From NCBI RefSeq assembly GCF_025151045.1, contig NZ_CP102285.1, forward strand, positions 3,162,001 to 3,226,000: a stretch of 64,000 nucleotides of DNA. The letters run 5' to 3'. Both the position numbers and the translations under genes were made by a program. This stretch comes from Parabacteroides johnsonii DSM 18315. GTDB taxonomy: Bacteria; Bacteroidota; Bacteroidia; Bacteroidales; Tannerellaceae. Numbering within the stretch: the first letter of the stretch is position 1; the number at the start of each line of letters is the position of its first letter. Of the stretch, positions 38,119-45,471 are shown in pieces. The notes beneath the pieces are model-generated. The model saw only the letters and a program-made list of their open reading frames with translations. It was not told the DNA's origin and ran no database searches.

Positions 38119-38123
38119 ATTAA

Positions 38124-38157
38124 TCAATGGACAATTGAGAATTGACAATTGACAATT
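38124..38157. repeat. CAATTGACAATT-type repeat between pflB and pflA
   Basis: TCAATGGACAATTGAGAATT and following ACAATTGACAATT, the same family as 23803-23886. It overlaps the last bases of pflB. Confidence 0.65.
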
Positions 38158-40396
38158 ATAAACTGCTGTTGATAGTGCGCGAGATGACATCGAGCTGCTG
38201 TTCGCGTGTCAGCTTGACGAAATTGACAGCATAGCCCGAAACACGGATCGTAAGCTGCGGGTATTTCTCCGGGTGCTCCATCGCATCTAACAGCAGGTCC
38301 TTATCGAACACGTTCACATTCAGATGCTGGCCGCCATCAGGCGTGAAATAGCCATCCAAGAGGCTCACTAAATTACTCACCTGAATATCGCGCTCCTTGC
38401 CCAAGGTGGCCGGTGAAACGGCAAATGTATAGGAAATACCGTCATGCGCATGCTGGAACGGCAGTTTGGCAACAGAAGCCAAAGCGGCGACAGCCCCTTT
38501 CGTATCGCGTCCGTTCATCGGATTGGCTCCCGGAGCGAACGGCGTACCACCCGGACGGCCATCGGGGGTCGTTCCGGTTTTCTTTCCGTAGACCACGTTT
38601 GAAGTGATCGTCAGGATAGACTGTGTCGGGGTGGCCTTGCGGTATGTCTGATGCTGGCGCAGGTATTCCATGAACTTCTCGGTAATGTCGACAGCAATAC
38701 TGTCCGTACGATCGTCATTGTTTCCGAAAGGCACATATTCGCCTTCGCGTTCGAAGTCGACAGCCAAACCACGTTCGTCACGGATTACTTTCACTTTTGT
38801 GTCACGGATGGCAGCCAGCGAGTCGGCAACGATAGAAAGGCCGGCAATACCGGTTGCGCGGATACGTTCCACATCTCCGTCATGAAGCCCCATTTCGAAT
38901 GCTTCATACGCATATTTGTCGTGCATGTAGTGAATGATCTTCAGTGCATTGACATAGACTTTAGCCAGCCAGCGCATCATCTGCTCGTATTTCTCCATCA
39001 CTTCATTGTAATCCAGATATTCGCTGGTGATCGGCTCGAAGCGGGGAGCCACCTGCACGCCCGATTTCTCGTCACGTCCGCCATTGATCGCATACAACAG
39101 GCACTTTGCCAGGTTGGCACGAGCTCCGAAATACTGCATCTGCTTACCGATCTTCATCGGAGACACACAGCAGGCGATACCGTAATCGTCGCCATAGTCC
39201 GGACGCATCAGATCGTCGTTCTCGTACTGGATGGCGGAGGTATCGATCGATACTTTCGCACAGAAGTTTTTCCAGTTATCCGGTGCATTGTTGAACCAAA
39301 GCACCGTCAAGTTGGGTTCGGGCGCCGGGCCGAGATTATACAAGGTATGCAGATAACGGTAAGATGTCTTTGTCACCAACGAACGGCCGTCAACACCTTG
39401 TCCGCCCAGCGATTCTGTCACCCAAACAGGATCACCGGAGAACAGGTCGTTGTATTCCGGAGTACGCAAGAAACGGACAATACGCAGTTTGATAATAAAC
39501 TGGTCGATCAATTCCTGTGCCTCTTCTTCCGTCAGCTTGCCTTCACGAATATCCTTTTCGATATAGATATCGAGGAACGTGGAAGTACGTCCGAGAGACA
39601 TGGCCGCTCCATCCTGATCCTTTACGGCAGCCAGGTAAGCCAGATACAAATACTGCACAGCTTCGCGGGCATCCTTGGCCGGGCGTGTCACATCGAAACC
39701 ATAACCGGCACACATTTTCTCAAATGCTTTCAACGCTTTGATCTGTTCCGTTATCTCCTCACGGCTTTGAATGATCTCTTCCGTCAGTTCCTGGATATCG
39801 AGACGTTTCTGGAAACGTTTCTTCTCTTCGATCAGGATCTGAGTTCCGTACAGAGGCACACGGCGGTAATCACCGATGATACGTCCGCGTCCGTAAGCAT
39901 CAGGCAGTCCGGTGATAATGGCAGAACGGCGTGCAGCTACCATCTCGTCCGTATAGGCTGAAAAAACACCTTCGTTGTGCGTCTTTCTGTATTTGGTGAA
40001 GATTTCTTTTGTCATCGGGTCCAGATGATAGCCATAGGCTTCCAGACTGTTTTCGACCATGCGGATACCACCTTTCGGAAAGATACCTCGTTTCAACGGG
40101 GCGTCTGTCTGCAGACCGACGATTACTTCGTTCTCCTTATCAATGTAACCGGGTCCGTATGTGTCAATCCCCTGAGGAAGTTTCGTTTCGGCGTCATATA
40201 CTCCTTTTTCCCTTTCCACCTTAAACATTTCGGTCAGCTTGTTCCACACTTTCTTCGTTTTCTCCGAAGAGGGTACGAGGAACGTATCATCACCGTCATA
40301 AGGTTTATAATTGTTCTGGATAAAGTCTCTTACGTTGATCTCCTTTTTCCAGGTTTCTCCTTTGAACTGCGCCCAGTTCTCGTTTTCAAACTTCAT
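38156..40396 (-). CDS. pflB: formate C-acetyltransferase (pyruvate formate-lyase)
   Basis: 746 residues. Two active-site cysteines in [15 protein letters not shown] (about 408) and the C-terminal glycyl-radical motif RVSGYAVNF (about 722). Converts pyruvate and CoA to acetyl-CoA and formate under anaerobiosis. It is followed by pflA. A TACCTA-type palindrome lies about 100 bp upstream, consistent with redox control. Confidence 0.97.
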   Translation of the reverse strand: MKFENENWAQFKGETWKKEINVRDFIQNNYKPYDGDDTFLVPSSEKTKKVWNKLTEMFKVEREKGVYDAETKLPQGIDTYGPGYIDKENEVIVGLQTDAPLKRGIFPKGGIRMVENSLEAYGYHLDPMTKEIFTKYRKTHNEGVFSAYTDEMVAARRSAIITGLPDAYGRGRIIGDYRRVPLYGTQILIEEKKRFQKRLDIQELTEEIIQSREEITEQIKALKAFEKMCAGYGFDVTRPAKDAREAVQYLYLAYLAAVKDQDGAAMSLGRTSTFLDIYIEKDIREGKLTEEEAQELIDQFIIKLRIVRFLRTPEYNDLFSGDPVWVTESLGGQGVDGRSLVTKTSYRYLHTLYNLGPAPEPNLTVLWFNNAPDNWKNFCAKVSIDTSAIQYENDDLMRPDYGDDYGIACCVSPMKIGKQMQYFGARANLAKCLLYAINGGRDEKSGVQVAPRFEPITSEYLDYNEVMEKYEQMMRWLAKVYVNALKIIHYMHDKYAYEAFEMGLHDGDVERIRATGIAGLSIVADSLAAIRDTKVKVIRDERGLAVDFEREGEYVPFGNNDDRTDSIAVDITEKFMEYLRQHQTYRKATPTQSILTITSNVVYGKKTGTTPDGRPGGTPFAPGANPMNGRDTKGAVAALASVAKLPFQHAHDGISYTFAVSPATLGKERDIQVSNLVSLLDGYFTPDGGQHLNVNVFDKDLLLDAMEHPEKYPQLTIRVSGYAVNFVKLTREQQLDVISRTINSSL

Positions 40397-40428
40397 AAGC
40401 TTATCTTGTCTATTTCGGTTTAGGCGTG

Positions 40429-40436
40429 CAAAGATA
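40429..40436 (-). promoter_or_regulatory. -7 box of pflB
   Basis: TATCTTTG on the minus strand, exact -7 consensus, 33 bp before the pflB start. Confidence 0.6.
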
Positions 40437-40496
40437 CGTCTTTTCCCCCTATCTGAAAAGGATTGTAAAGGACGAGGGATGTTAAACTGGGGAAAA

Positions 40497-40512
40497 TACC
40501 TACAAATAGGGA
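40497..40512. promoter_or_regulatory. palindromic operator candidate TACCTA-CAAA-TAGGGA
   Basis: One mismatch from the TACCTA-N4-TAGGTA palindrome. Centre lies 68.5 bp upstream of the pflB -7 box. Confidence 0.5.
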
Positions 40513-40527
40513 TAAGGGAACAACGAA

Positions 40528-40566
40528 GCCCCGGCAGTACGAATACCGCCGGGGCCTGTTTTTTGT
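40528..40566. terminator. GC-rich terminator-like hairpin
   Basis: GCCCCGGC (40528-40535) / GCCGGGGC (40548-40555), extended by GTA/TAC, followed by CTGTTTTTTG on the plus strand. No plus-strand gene precedes it; on the minus strand it would end the DUF6383 transcript before pflB, with a poorer T-tract. A near copy with the same 3' flank lies at 56840-56875, so it seems to have been duplicated with the DUF6383 module. Confidence 0.55.
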
Positions 40567-40639
40567 CTGCCGTCCGGTCTTCACAGAGGGAAAAGCAGTA
40601 GAACTTTTAATTTCATTACTTTAGTATTATTAATATTAA

Positions 40640-40698
40640 ATACGGTCGCTTGTTCGCCTGTCGCAGGGTAGTTGGAGGCTTTCGCCTCCGCGCAACCG
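40640..40698 (-). ncRNA. structured 3' element of DUF6383 gene, copy 1
   Basis: Three nested stems: outer CGGT (40643-40646) with ACCG (40695-40698 region), CCTG-TCG-CAGG, and hairpin GAGGC-TTTC with GCCTC (40675-40688), around the conserved TTGTTCGCC. The second copy at 56938-56993 keeps the stems with different bases. It lies about 100 bases past the DUF6383 stop codon; strand assumed from that gene. Confidence 0.45.
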
Positions 40699-40797
40699 AA
40701 GAATTATTTGATTATAAAATGTCATTGTGTCTGTAGGGGCGGGGTTCTACTCCGCCCTTACGATAGACAACAGTATTGTTTTTTTTAGTATCAATCG

Positions 40798-43542
40798 TTA
40801 TTTAACGATAGCTTTTACAGCGGCTTCGCCTTCAACTGCTACAACTACTACACCTGCCGGAGCAGCGATTACAGCATTGTCAGAAGAAACAACCGTGTTA
40901 GCTACTACCTGACCTAAGATGTTGCTTACAACAACTTTCTTACCGGCTGCACCTGCGATCGTTACGTTACCGTTACCGGCAAGAACTTTCACTTCAGATG
41001 TTGCAATGCCTTCGTTAGCTGTCGGAGTAGAAGTTACTTCGATTACGAATGCTTCAGCTTCCTTAGCACTCTTGCCATAGACCAAGTTACCGTTGATTAC
41101 ATATACATATGAACCATCTTCAACGTTCTTCAAAACATAGTCGCCATCTTCGTTTTCTGTGATCGTGAATTTGAATGCATCAATAGCTTTACCTGCGACT
41201 TTTTGGTCGCCGATCATCAATGTATCTTCACCAGCTACACGTGCAGCATCCATGAACATGATGCGGTTTACGCCATTGCTATACTTGGTGCTCGCTACGA
41301 TAGCGTCTTTTTCTTTCTTGTCGATCTTATCGTACTCGTAAGCCTGTTCTGCAATTTCAGCCAGTCTTTCACCTGTCACCATCATCTTGCCTGCGTAAGA
41401 GATAAAGAATTTCGGAGTAGCGAAACCTTCTACGTTTACGGAGTCAATCCACAAGGCGGCAGCTTCTGTAGCCAAAACAGCAGCGTTATTAGCATCGGCT
41501 GTAATGAAGTTTGCTCTATCGACTGCTTCAAATGTCATGTGCTTGCTGTCCGGTTCCAAAGAAGGAGCGGCATCAAGGTCGATGATATCAAAGAGGGCGA
41601 TAGATTCACCAGTACCACCATTAACAACTTTATTACCGTCTATTTTAGTATAACCAGCAATCGCTGTTGTACTTGGTGCATATACAATTGCATACGTGCC
41701 TTTGCCCTTTTCCTTCAAAAGGAATGTTGTCTTATCTGTTGCAACTAATTGTGTATTCCAGCCTGAACCCAGTTTCAATTCTCCAGCCTGAATTGAGTAG
41801 GAGTAAGCCTGGCGAAGTGTGTCGGCAGGGTAGTCAGCGCCATCAGCCTTTTTACCATTTTTACCCTTTACAACAACCCATTTCTCACCATTGTAGAAGC
41901 TGTATGCTCCAGTTTCTACTACTGTAGCCTCTTCGCTACGGATCAGCTCCCATTCAGAACCTGCGTGAGGAACAACACTTACATCTTTTCTTTCATCTGC
42001 ACCAATTTTCATAAACAAGTCAACAGCTTCATCTCCTTCATTGTCAAACGTTCCGTTTGTCACAAACGCGAATTTCTGTCCCTTAGCAGACAACGTATTA
42101 TAGTAACCGTTGGTAGCAGCTTTATCGTAATCAGCAACTTTAGCCAATGTGATGGTTTCAACATTAGCATAGTCACTGATCATCACTTTATATGTGTTCT
42201 CGCCTTCAGCTTCATACAAGGCAATACCTGTAACTTTCTGTGCCGGATTGTGTACGTTGATCAGTTCGATCGTATTGTTGTTCTTGTTACCAGAAACCAA
42301 CCACTGTCCTTGCGGATGAGCGAACTCGGCAGAAGATACTTTATCATACAGCTGAACAGCAGAACATGCTTCGTTCATACCGAAAGCATAAGTTTTCTTG
42401 CTATCCTTAACTGTAGCTGTTACATTTACAATCAACATTCTTTCGTTTGCAACTTCTGTAGCAGCAACACGTGTACCTTTTCCAACCGTAACAGCCATGA
42501 ACTTAGAGTGAGAATCATAAGCAACAGAAGCCAGCTGGCGAACTGTCTCATCGTTTGTCACTTTACCAAAAGTAACATTAACATTTGTAGCATCATCACT
42601 TACTTTTACACCCTTCTGGACGATTGCGTAAGCACCTTTTCCGATATTAGTGGCAGACTCTTCTGCGTAAAAAATAATGTTCTTGCCATTGATTTTTTCA
42701 TCATCAACAGCCTTTTTAAACTCAGCACCAGTCATACGTTTGTAGTAATAACCGTTTTCCGGGTTAGCCAATTCAGAGTTTTTAACACGTTCGCTTGTCA
42801 AAACGATGTATTCATCATCATCCTCATCTTTCGTACCTTTATCGTCAACCAATTTAAAGCCAAGAGCGTCACCTTCAACTTCTTTAACGCTTACATTTTC
42901 AAACACATCCGTATCCTCCAATGTTTCCGGGAACTCCAGTGTAAAGTTATCTCCGAACTTGTTTGCAAAGTCTTTTGCAGAGACTTGTTTGTTGTAGATT
43001 TCGTAGAGGGTACAGCAATCCTTAACAACCAGGTTGCTACCACCTGAAGTTAATGTCGGTTCCCAATTGACTCCATCTGTAGCCAATTTCAAACCCAAAT
43101 AGAGAGTTTCTCCAGAAATAGCAGCTTGCAATTTATTATCAGTTCCTAAAGAAAACCAACGAAGTGTTTTCGTTGCATCATTTGCTTCTTTCTTACCTGC
43201 GACAACATAAACACCATTGTCCTTTTTAAAAGCCAAATACTGTTCACCGGAAATGTTTTTAAATGCGTAGTAAGAAACGCCATTTTCTGTTTTAGTCTCA
43301 ACAGTCCACTGTGCATTTTCTGCAGAATTAGCGGCTGTCACATTTTCATCATTAACATACCCATTCAGCGTAAAAGCCTGAAGTTCTTGTTTGGTATCCG
43401 AATGTACCCCTGCCAAGTAATAAGCACGACCACTTACTTGCTTTCCCCACTCGATACTACGCCCATCTAACTGTGCGTAAACCGAGAAAGAACTACCGGC
43501 CACCAGGGCGGCAGCCAAAAGAGTAGAAAATCTCTTGTTCAT
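40798..43542 (-). CDS. DUF6383-type secreted surface protein (putative S-layer-like)
   Basis: 914 residues. Signal peptide MNKRFSTLLAAALVAGSSFSVYA, then a long, Lys/Asp/Asn-rich, largely beta body without recognisable enzyme motifs. The C-terminal domain of about 65 residues (GKKVVVSNILGQVVANTVV, IAAPAGVVVVAVEGEAAVKAIVK) is nearly the same as in the 1098-residue paralogue at 57078-60374 and is the DUF6383 signature as I recall it. Its G-K-K-V-V-V-x-N-I-L-G-Q pattern resembles type IX secretion sorting domains. Parabacteroides has phase-variable S-layer glycoproteins, and the upstream promoter is bounded by inverted repeats, so an S-layer-like role is likely but inferred. Confidence 0.8.
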   Translation of the reverse strand: MNKRFSTLLAAALVAGSSFSVYAQLDGRSIEWGKQVSGRAYYLAGVHSDTKQELQAFTLNGYVNDENVTAANSAENAQWTVETKTENGVSYYAFKNISGEQYLAFKKDNGVYVVAGKKEANDATKTLRWFSLGTDNKLQAAISGETLYLGLKLATDGVNWEPTLTSGGSNLVVKDCCTLYEIYNKQVSAKDFANKFGDNFTLEFPETLEDTDVFENVSVKEVEGDALGFKLVDDKGTKDEDDDEYIVLTSERVKNSELANPENGYYYKRMTGAEFKKAVDDEKINGKNIIFYAEESATNIGKGAYAIVQKGVKVSDDATNVNVTFGKVTNDETVRQLASVAYDSHSKFMAVTVGKGTRVAATEVANERMLIVNVTATVKDSKKTYAFGMNEACSAVQLYDKVSSAEFAHPQGQWLVSGNKNNNTIELINVHNPAQKVTGIALYEAEGENTYKVMISDYANVETITLAKVADYDKAATNGYYNTLSAKGQKFAFVTNGTFDNEGDEAVDLFMKIGADERKDVSVVPHAGSEWELIRSEEATVVETGAYSFYNGEKWVVVKGKNGKKADGADYPADTLRQAYSYSIQAGELKLGSGWNTQLVATDKTTFLLKEKGKGTYAIVYAPSTTAIAGYTKIDGNKVVNGGTGESIALFDIIDLDAAPSLEPDSKHMTFEAVDRANFITADANNAAVLATEAAALWIDSVNVEGFATPKFFISYAGKMMVTGERLAEIAEQAYEYDKIDKKEKDAIVASTKYSNGVNRIMFMDAARVAGEDTLMIGDQKVAGKAIDAFKFTITENEDGDYVLKNVEDGSYVYVINGNLVYGKSAKEAEAFVIEVTSTPTANEGIATSEVKVLAGNGNVTIAGAAGKKVVVSNILGQVVANTVVSSDNAVIAAPAGVVVVAVEGEAAVKAIVK

Positions 43543-43639
43543 AATCTAAAATGTTTAATTAATAATAATATGTATATTGAATATCGTTCTTACTTCCTGT
43601 TTAACAGGTTTTTACCAAATTCCTGTATTTTGACGAGAG

Positions 43640-43838
43640 AAAACGTACGTTTTTTTTAGTCATTTTTTTTTGGATTTCAGGCAGTTCGTGGTAAAAAGGC
43701 GATAGGTTTGTACAAGATAAGCTATCTGATTGATAAGAAAGAATATAGAAAAGGAAAAATAATTGGGAGAAAGGATTGCAGGTTTAAAAAGTAGTTGTAT
43801 TTTTGTGCAGTGAAAATGGCGAAAAAAACGTACGTTTT
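43640..43838. promoter_or_regulatory. putative invertible promoter, copy 1
   Basis: Inverted repeats AAAACGTACGTTTTTTT (43640-43656) and its complement (43822-43838), 17 bp perfect with weaker extension, bound 165 bp. Inside, ATTG (43775-43778), 19-bp spacer and TATTTTTG (43798-43805) form a plus-strand promoter pointing away from the DUF6383 gene. The inner segment shares a long identical stretch (around AAGCTATCTGATTGATAAG) with copy 2. The right repeat is itself inside a larger palindrome (TGGCGAAAAAA / TTTTTTCGCCA). Inversion would aim the promoter at the DUF6383 gene, about 100 bp away. Confidence 0.65.
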
Positions 43839-44137
43839 TTCGCCATTTTTCTTTTCACATACCTATACTTCTTATTAATAACGACTTACATTACAAAAAA
43901 GCAACTAAAACCATACAGAAAAGTAACTGTTTTCAACCACTCGCCAAGTCTCCACACATCTCCATTAAAATAAAGATTATCAATCATATACAAACTAATC
44001 TCCTTTTATCCTCATCGGAGGCGAAAAACGGCAAAAACTGCAGATTTCGTAATTTCCTCTTGGAAAAGCCTCCCCTTTTGTTAAAGATATACAAAATACG
44101 GTGTATTGGCTGCTTAGCATAATAATGGTATCAAGAC

Positions 44138-44168
44138 TTGCAAAACCTTACATTATTATATATCTTTA
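44138..44168 (+). promoter_or_regulatory. promoter of the DUF6078 gene
   Basis: TTG (44138-44140), 20-bp spacer and TATCTTTA (44161-44168), one base off consensus. The 43861-44137 stretch before it is AT-rich with no other recognisable feature. Confidence 0.45.
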
Positions 44169-44220
44169 CATCAGCGTCCGTCACAAACGGATCAAATGAC
44201 TACAACACATTATATAATAT

Positions 44221-44655
44221 ATGAAAGAAAAAATCAACGCCTCCGCCATCCCGGACGCTTACCTACTCTGCATGAACCAAGACTGCCCGAAAGCCACTGG
44301 CTGCCTGAGGCGCATCGCCGAGCAACAAATCAGTGATAAAGTGAGACTATGGCGGGTCATCAGTCCCAAATACCAAAAGAACCAAACCGGCGACTGCCCC
44401 TATTTCCGCCCTTCCGGCAAGCAGACTTATGCACTCGGTTTCATCGGGATGCTGGAGCGGATGCCCTACCGGCAAATGCAAGAAGCTGCCAGCAGGCTCT
44501 TGAACCATTTCGGGCGCAGAACATACTATCGAGTGCGCAAAGGCGAACGGCCTCTCTCACCGAACGAGCAAAAAAGCATTTTGAATATACTGGAACAGTG
44601 TGGCATCGGTGATCCAGGCAAGTTCGATGCCTATTTCGAAACATACGACTGGTAG
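44221..44655 (+). CDS. DUF6078 family protein
   Basis: 144 residues, no signal peptide. Four early cysteines in LLCMNQDCPKATGCLRR and one in GDCPYFRP could bind a metal or cluster. A later helical region (MLERMPYRQMQEAASRLLNHFGRRTYYRVRKGERPLSPNEQKSI) looks DNA-binding-like. I believe this is the Bacteroidales DUF6078 family; function unknown. The palindrome array C begins 11 bases after its stop codon. Confidence 0.75.
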   Translation: MKEKINASAIPDAYLLCMNQDCPKATGCLRRIAEQQISDKVRLWRVISPKYQKNQTGDCPYFRPSGKQTYALGFIGMLERMPYRQMQEAASRLLNHFGRRTYYRVRKGERPLSPNEQKSILNILEQCGIGDPGKFDAYFETYDW

Positions 44656-44665
44656 CCTGTGACCG

Positions 44666-44793
44666 GTTACATACCGATGTAACTGTTGTGCCATACCTAT
44701 GTAACGGCTGTTTCCTGCCAAGGGAACGACTGTGCCATGCCGATGAAACTGCTGTGCCATGCCGATGGAATTTGTGTGGCACTACTGTGTCAC
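44666..44793. repeat. palindrome array C (six 18-bp palindromes, exact 22-bp period)
   Basis: Units at 44666 (GTTACATACCGATGTAAC), 44688 (GTGCCATACCTATGTAAC), 44710 (GTTTCCTGCCAAGGGAAC), 44732 (GTGCCATGCCGATGAAAC), 44754 (GTGCCATGCCGATGGAAT) and 44776 (GTGGCACTACTGTGTCAC), each 7-4-7, with 4-bp linkers (TGTT, GGCT, GACT, TGCT, TTGT). Unit one is perfect, the others have one to several mismatches. It is the longest and most regular of the four arrays. Confidence 0.8.
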
Positions 44794-44851
44794 ACAAATT
44801 ATCCCTCGTCGAACAATTGATACCCCTGTAAAGAAAGGAACCGATTCCCTA

Positions 44852-45006
44852 ATAAAAAAGAAGCCTCTCTTCACAGAGGGGCTTCTTTTTTATATCGAAA
44901 ATAACCAATAAAAACTTTCCGATATAGTTAATCATCTTATATGCTTACATAATTAGCAAAAGGTTTTGATATAGCGATTATACTAATAGTGTTACTTTCT
45001 TAATGA
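44852..45006 (-). ncRNA. sRNA candidate 1 (sibling pair)
   Basis: Minus-strand promoter ATTG (45040-45043), 20-bp spacer, TATCTTTG (45012-45019); start near 45006. Intrinsic terminator AAGAAGCC..GGCTTCTT followed by TTTTTTATT (44892 down to 44852). No meaningful open frame. Two blocks are shared with candidate 2: CGATTATACTAAT (44975-44987, plus-strand text) near the 5' end and AACCAATAAAAA (44903-44914) before the terminator. The same hairpin can also end plus-strand transcription from the DUF6078 gene. Confidence 0.55.
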
Positions 45007-45042
45007 CATTGCAAAGATACGGGCACCTCCGGCCTCCTACAA

Positions 45043-45058
45043 TACCTATATGTGAGTA
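45043..45058. promoter_or_regulatory. operator candidate for sRNA 1
   Basis: TACCTA-TATG-TGAGTA; the half nearer the promoter is perfect. Its centre is 31.5 bp upstream of the first base of the -7 box, about -42 from the start. Confidence 0.5.
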
Positions 45059-45096
45059 AAAAAATGCCTTTTGCTACCTAATCAGGGTGATATTTA

Positions 45097-45257
45097 AACA
45101 AAAAGAACCGTTTTTCTCAAAACAGTTCTTCTTTTGTTGCAAGGAAAACCAATAAAAATCCCCGCTGTTGTTATTTACTTTAAAATAAACATTACATTGA
45201 CATTCTATCGATAAGGTTCCGGTCGACGATTATACCTAATCATGATACATAATTGAC
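45097..45257 (-). ncRNA. sRNA candidate 2 (sibling pair)
   Basis: Minus-strand promoter ATTG (45291-45294), 20-bp spacer, TACCTTTG (45263-45270); start near 45257. Terminator hairpin AAGAAC.GTTTT / AAAAC.GTTCTT with T-tract TTTTTG on the minus strand (about 45130 down to 45097). Shares CGATTATACCTAAT (45227-45240) and AACCAATAAAAA (45147-45158) with candidate 1 at matching positions, so the two units, about 250 bp apart, arose by tandem duplication. Confidence 0.55.
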
Positions 45258-45293
45258 AGAAGCAAAGGTATGAGCGGACAATCATTAACACAA

Positions 45294-45309
45294 TACCTAC
45301 AAATATGTA
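45294..45309. promoter_or_regulatory. operator candidate for sRNA 2
   Basis: TACCTA-CAAA-TATGTA, one mismatch from the palindrome; centre 31.5 bp upstream of the -7 box, the same as for sRNA 1. Confidence 0.55.
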
Positions 45310-45324
45310 TATTTGTCTTTACCC

Positions 45325-45340
45325 TCCCTAATTATAGGGA
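45325..45340. promoter_or_regulatory. operator candidate TCCCTA-ATTA-TAGGGA
   Basis: Perfect palindrome of the same size and spacing as the TACCTA sites and with the same ATTA centre as the one at 37004. Sits between the sRNA 2 and porin promoters. Confidence 0.45.
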
Positions 45341-45374
45341 TTTCATGATATTTTTCTTGTAAAAATGCACACAA

Positions 45375-45390
45375 TACCTACAAATAGGTA
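45375..45390. promoter_or_regulatory. operator candidate TACCTA-CAAA-TAGGTA
   Basis: Perfect palindrome, centred 62.5 bp upstream of the porin -7 box, and 31 bp (three helical turns) from the half-site TACCTA-CTAA-TTGCGA at 45406-45421, which is itself centred 31.5 bp from the -7 box. Confidence 0.6.
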
Positions 45391-45444
45391 ACATCGACAC
45401 CTTTTTACCTACTAATTGCGATTGCACACCGTTCGTAGCCCCTC

Positions 45445-45452
45445 TAATTTTG
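45445..45452 (+). promoter_or_regulatory. -7 box of the porin-imelysin cluster
   Basis: TAATTTTG, exact -7 consensus, 20 bp before the start codon. Confidence 0.6.
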
Positions 45453-45471
45453 CCAAAAATTAAAAAACGCA

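Noticed and set aside
38119-38190. N-terminal extension of PflA
   Set aside because: Encoded by the same repeat type and overlaps pflB; the standard start is at 38118.
41965-43047. Long open frame antisense to the DUF6383 gene
   Set aside because: Mirror of a beta-rich, low-complexity coding region; no promoter or homology.
44666-44793. Possible CRISPR array
   Set aside because: Units are contiguous palindromes with 4-bp linkers, there are no unique spacers of 26-40 bp and no cas genes in the window.
45043-45309. A coding gene between DUF6078 and the porin gene
   Set aside because: No frame of useful length or codon character in 44800-45470; the sequence is better explained by small RNAs and operators.
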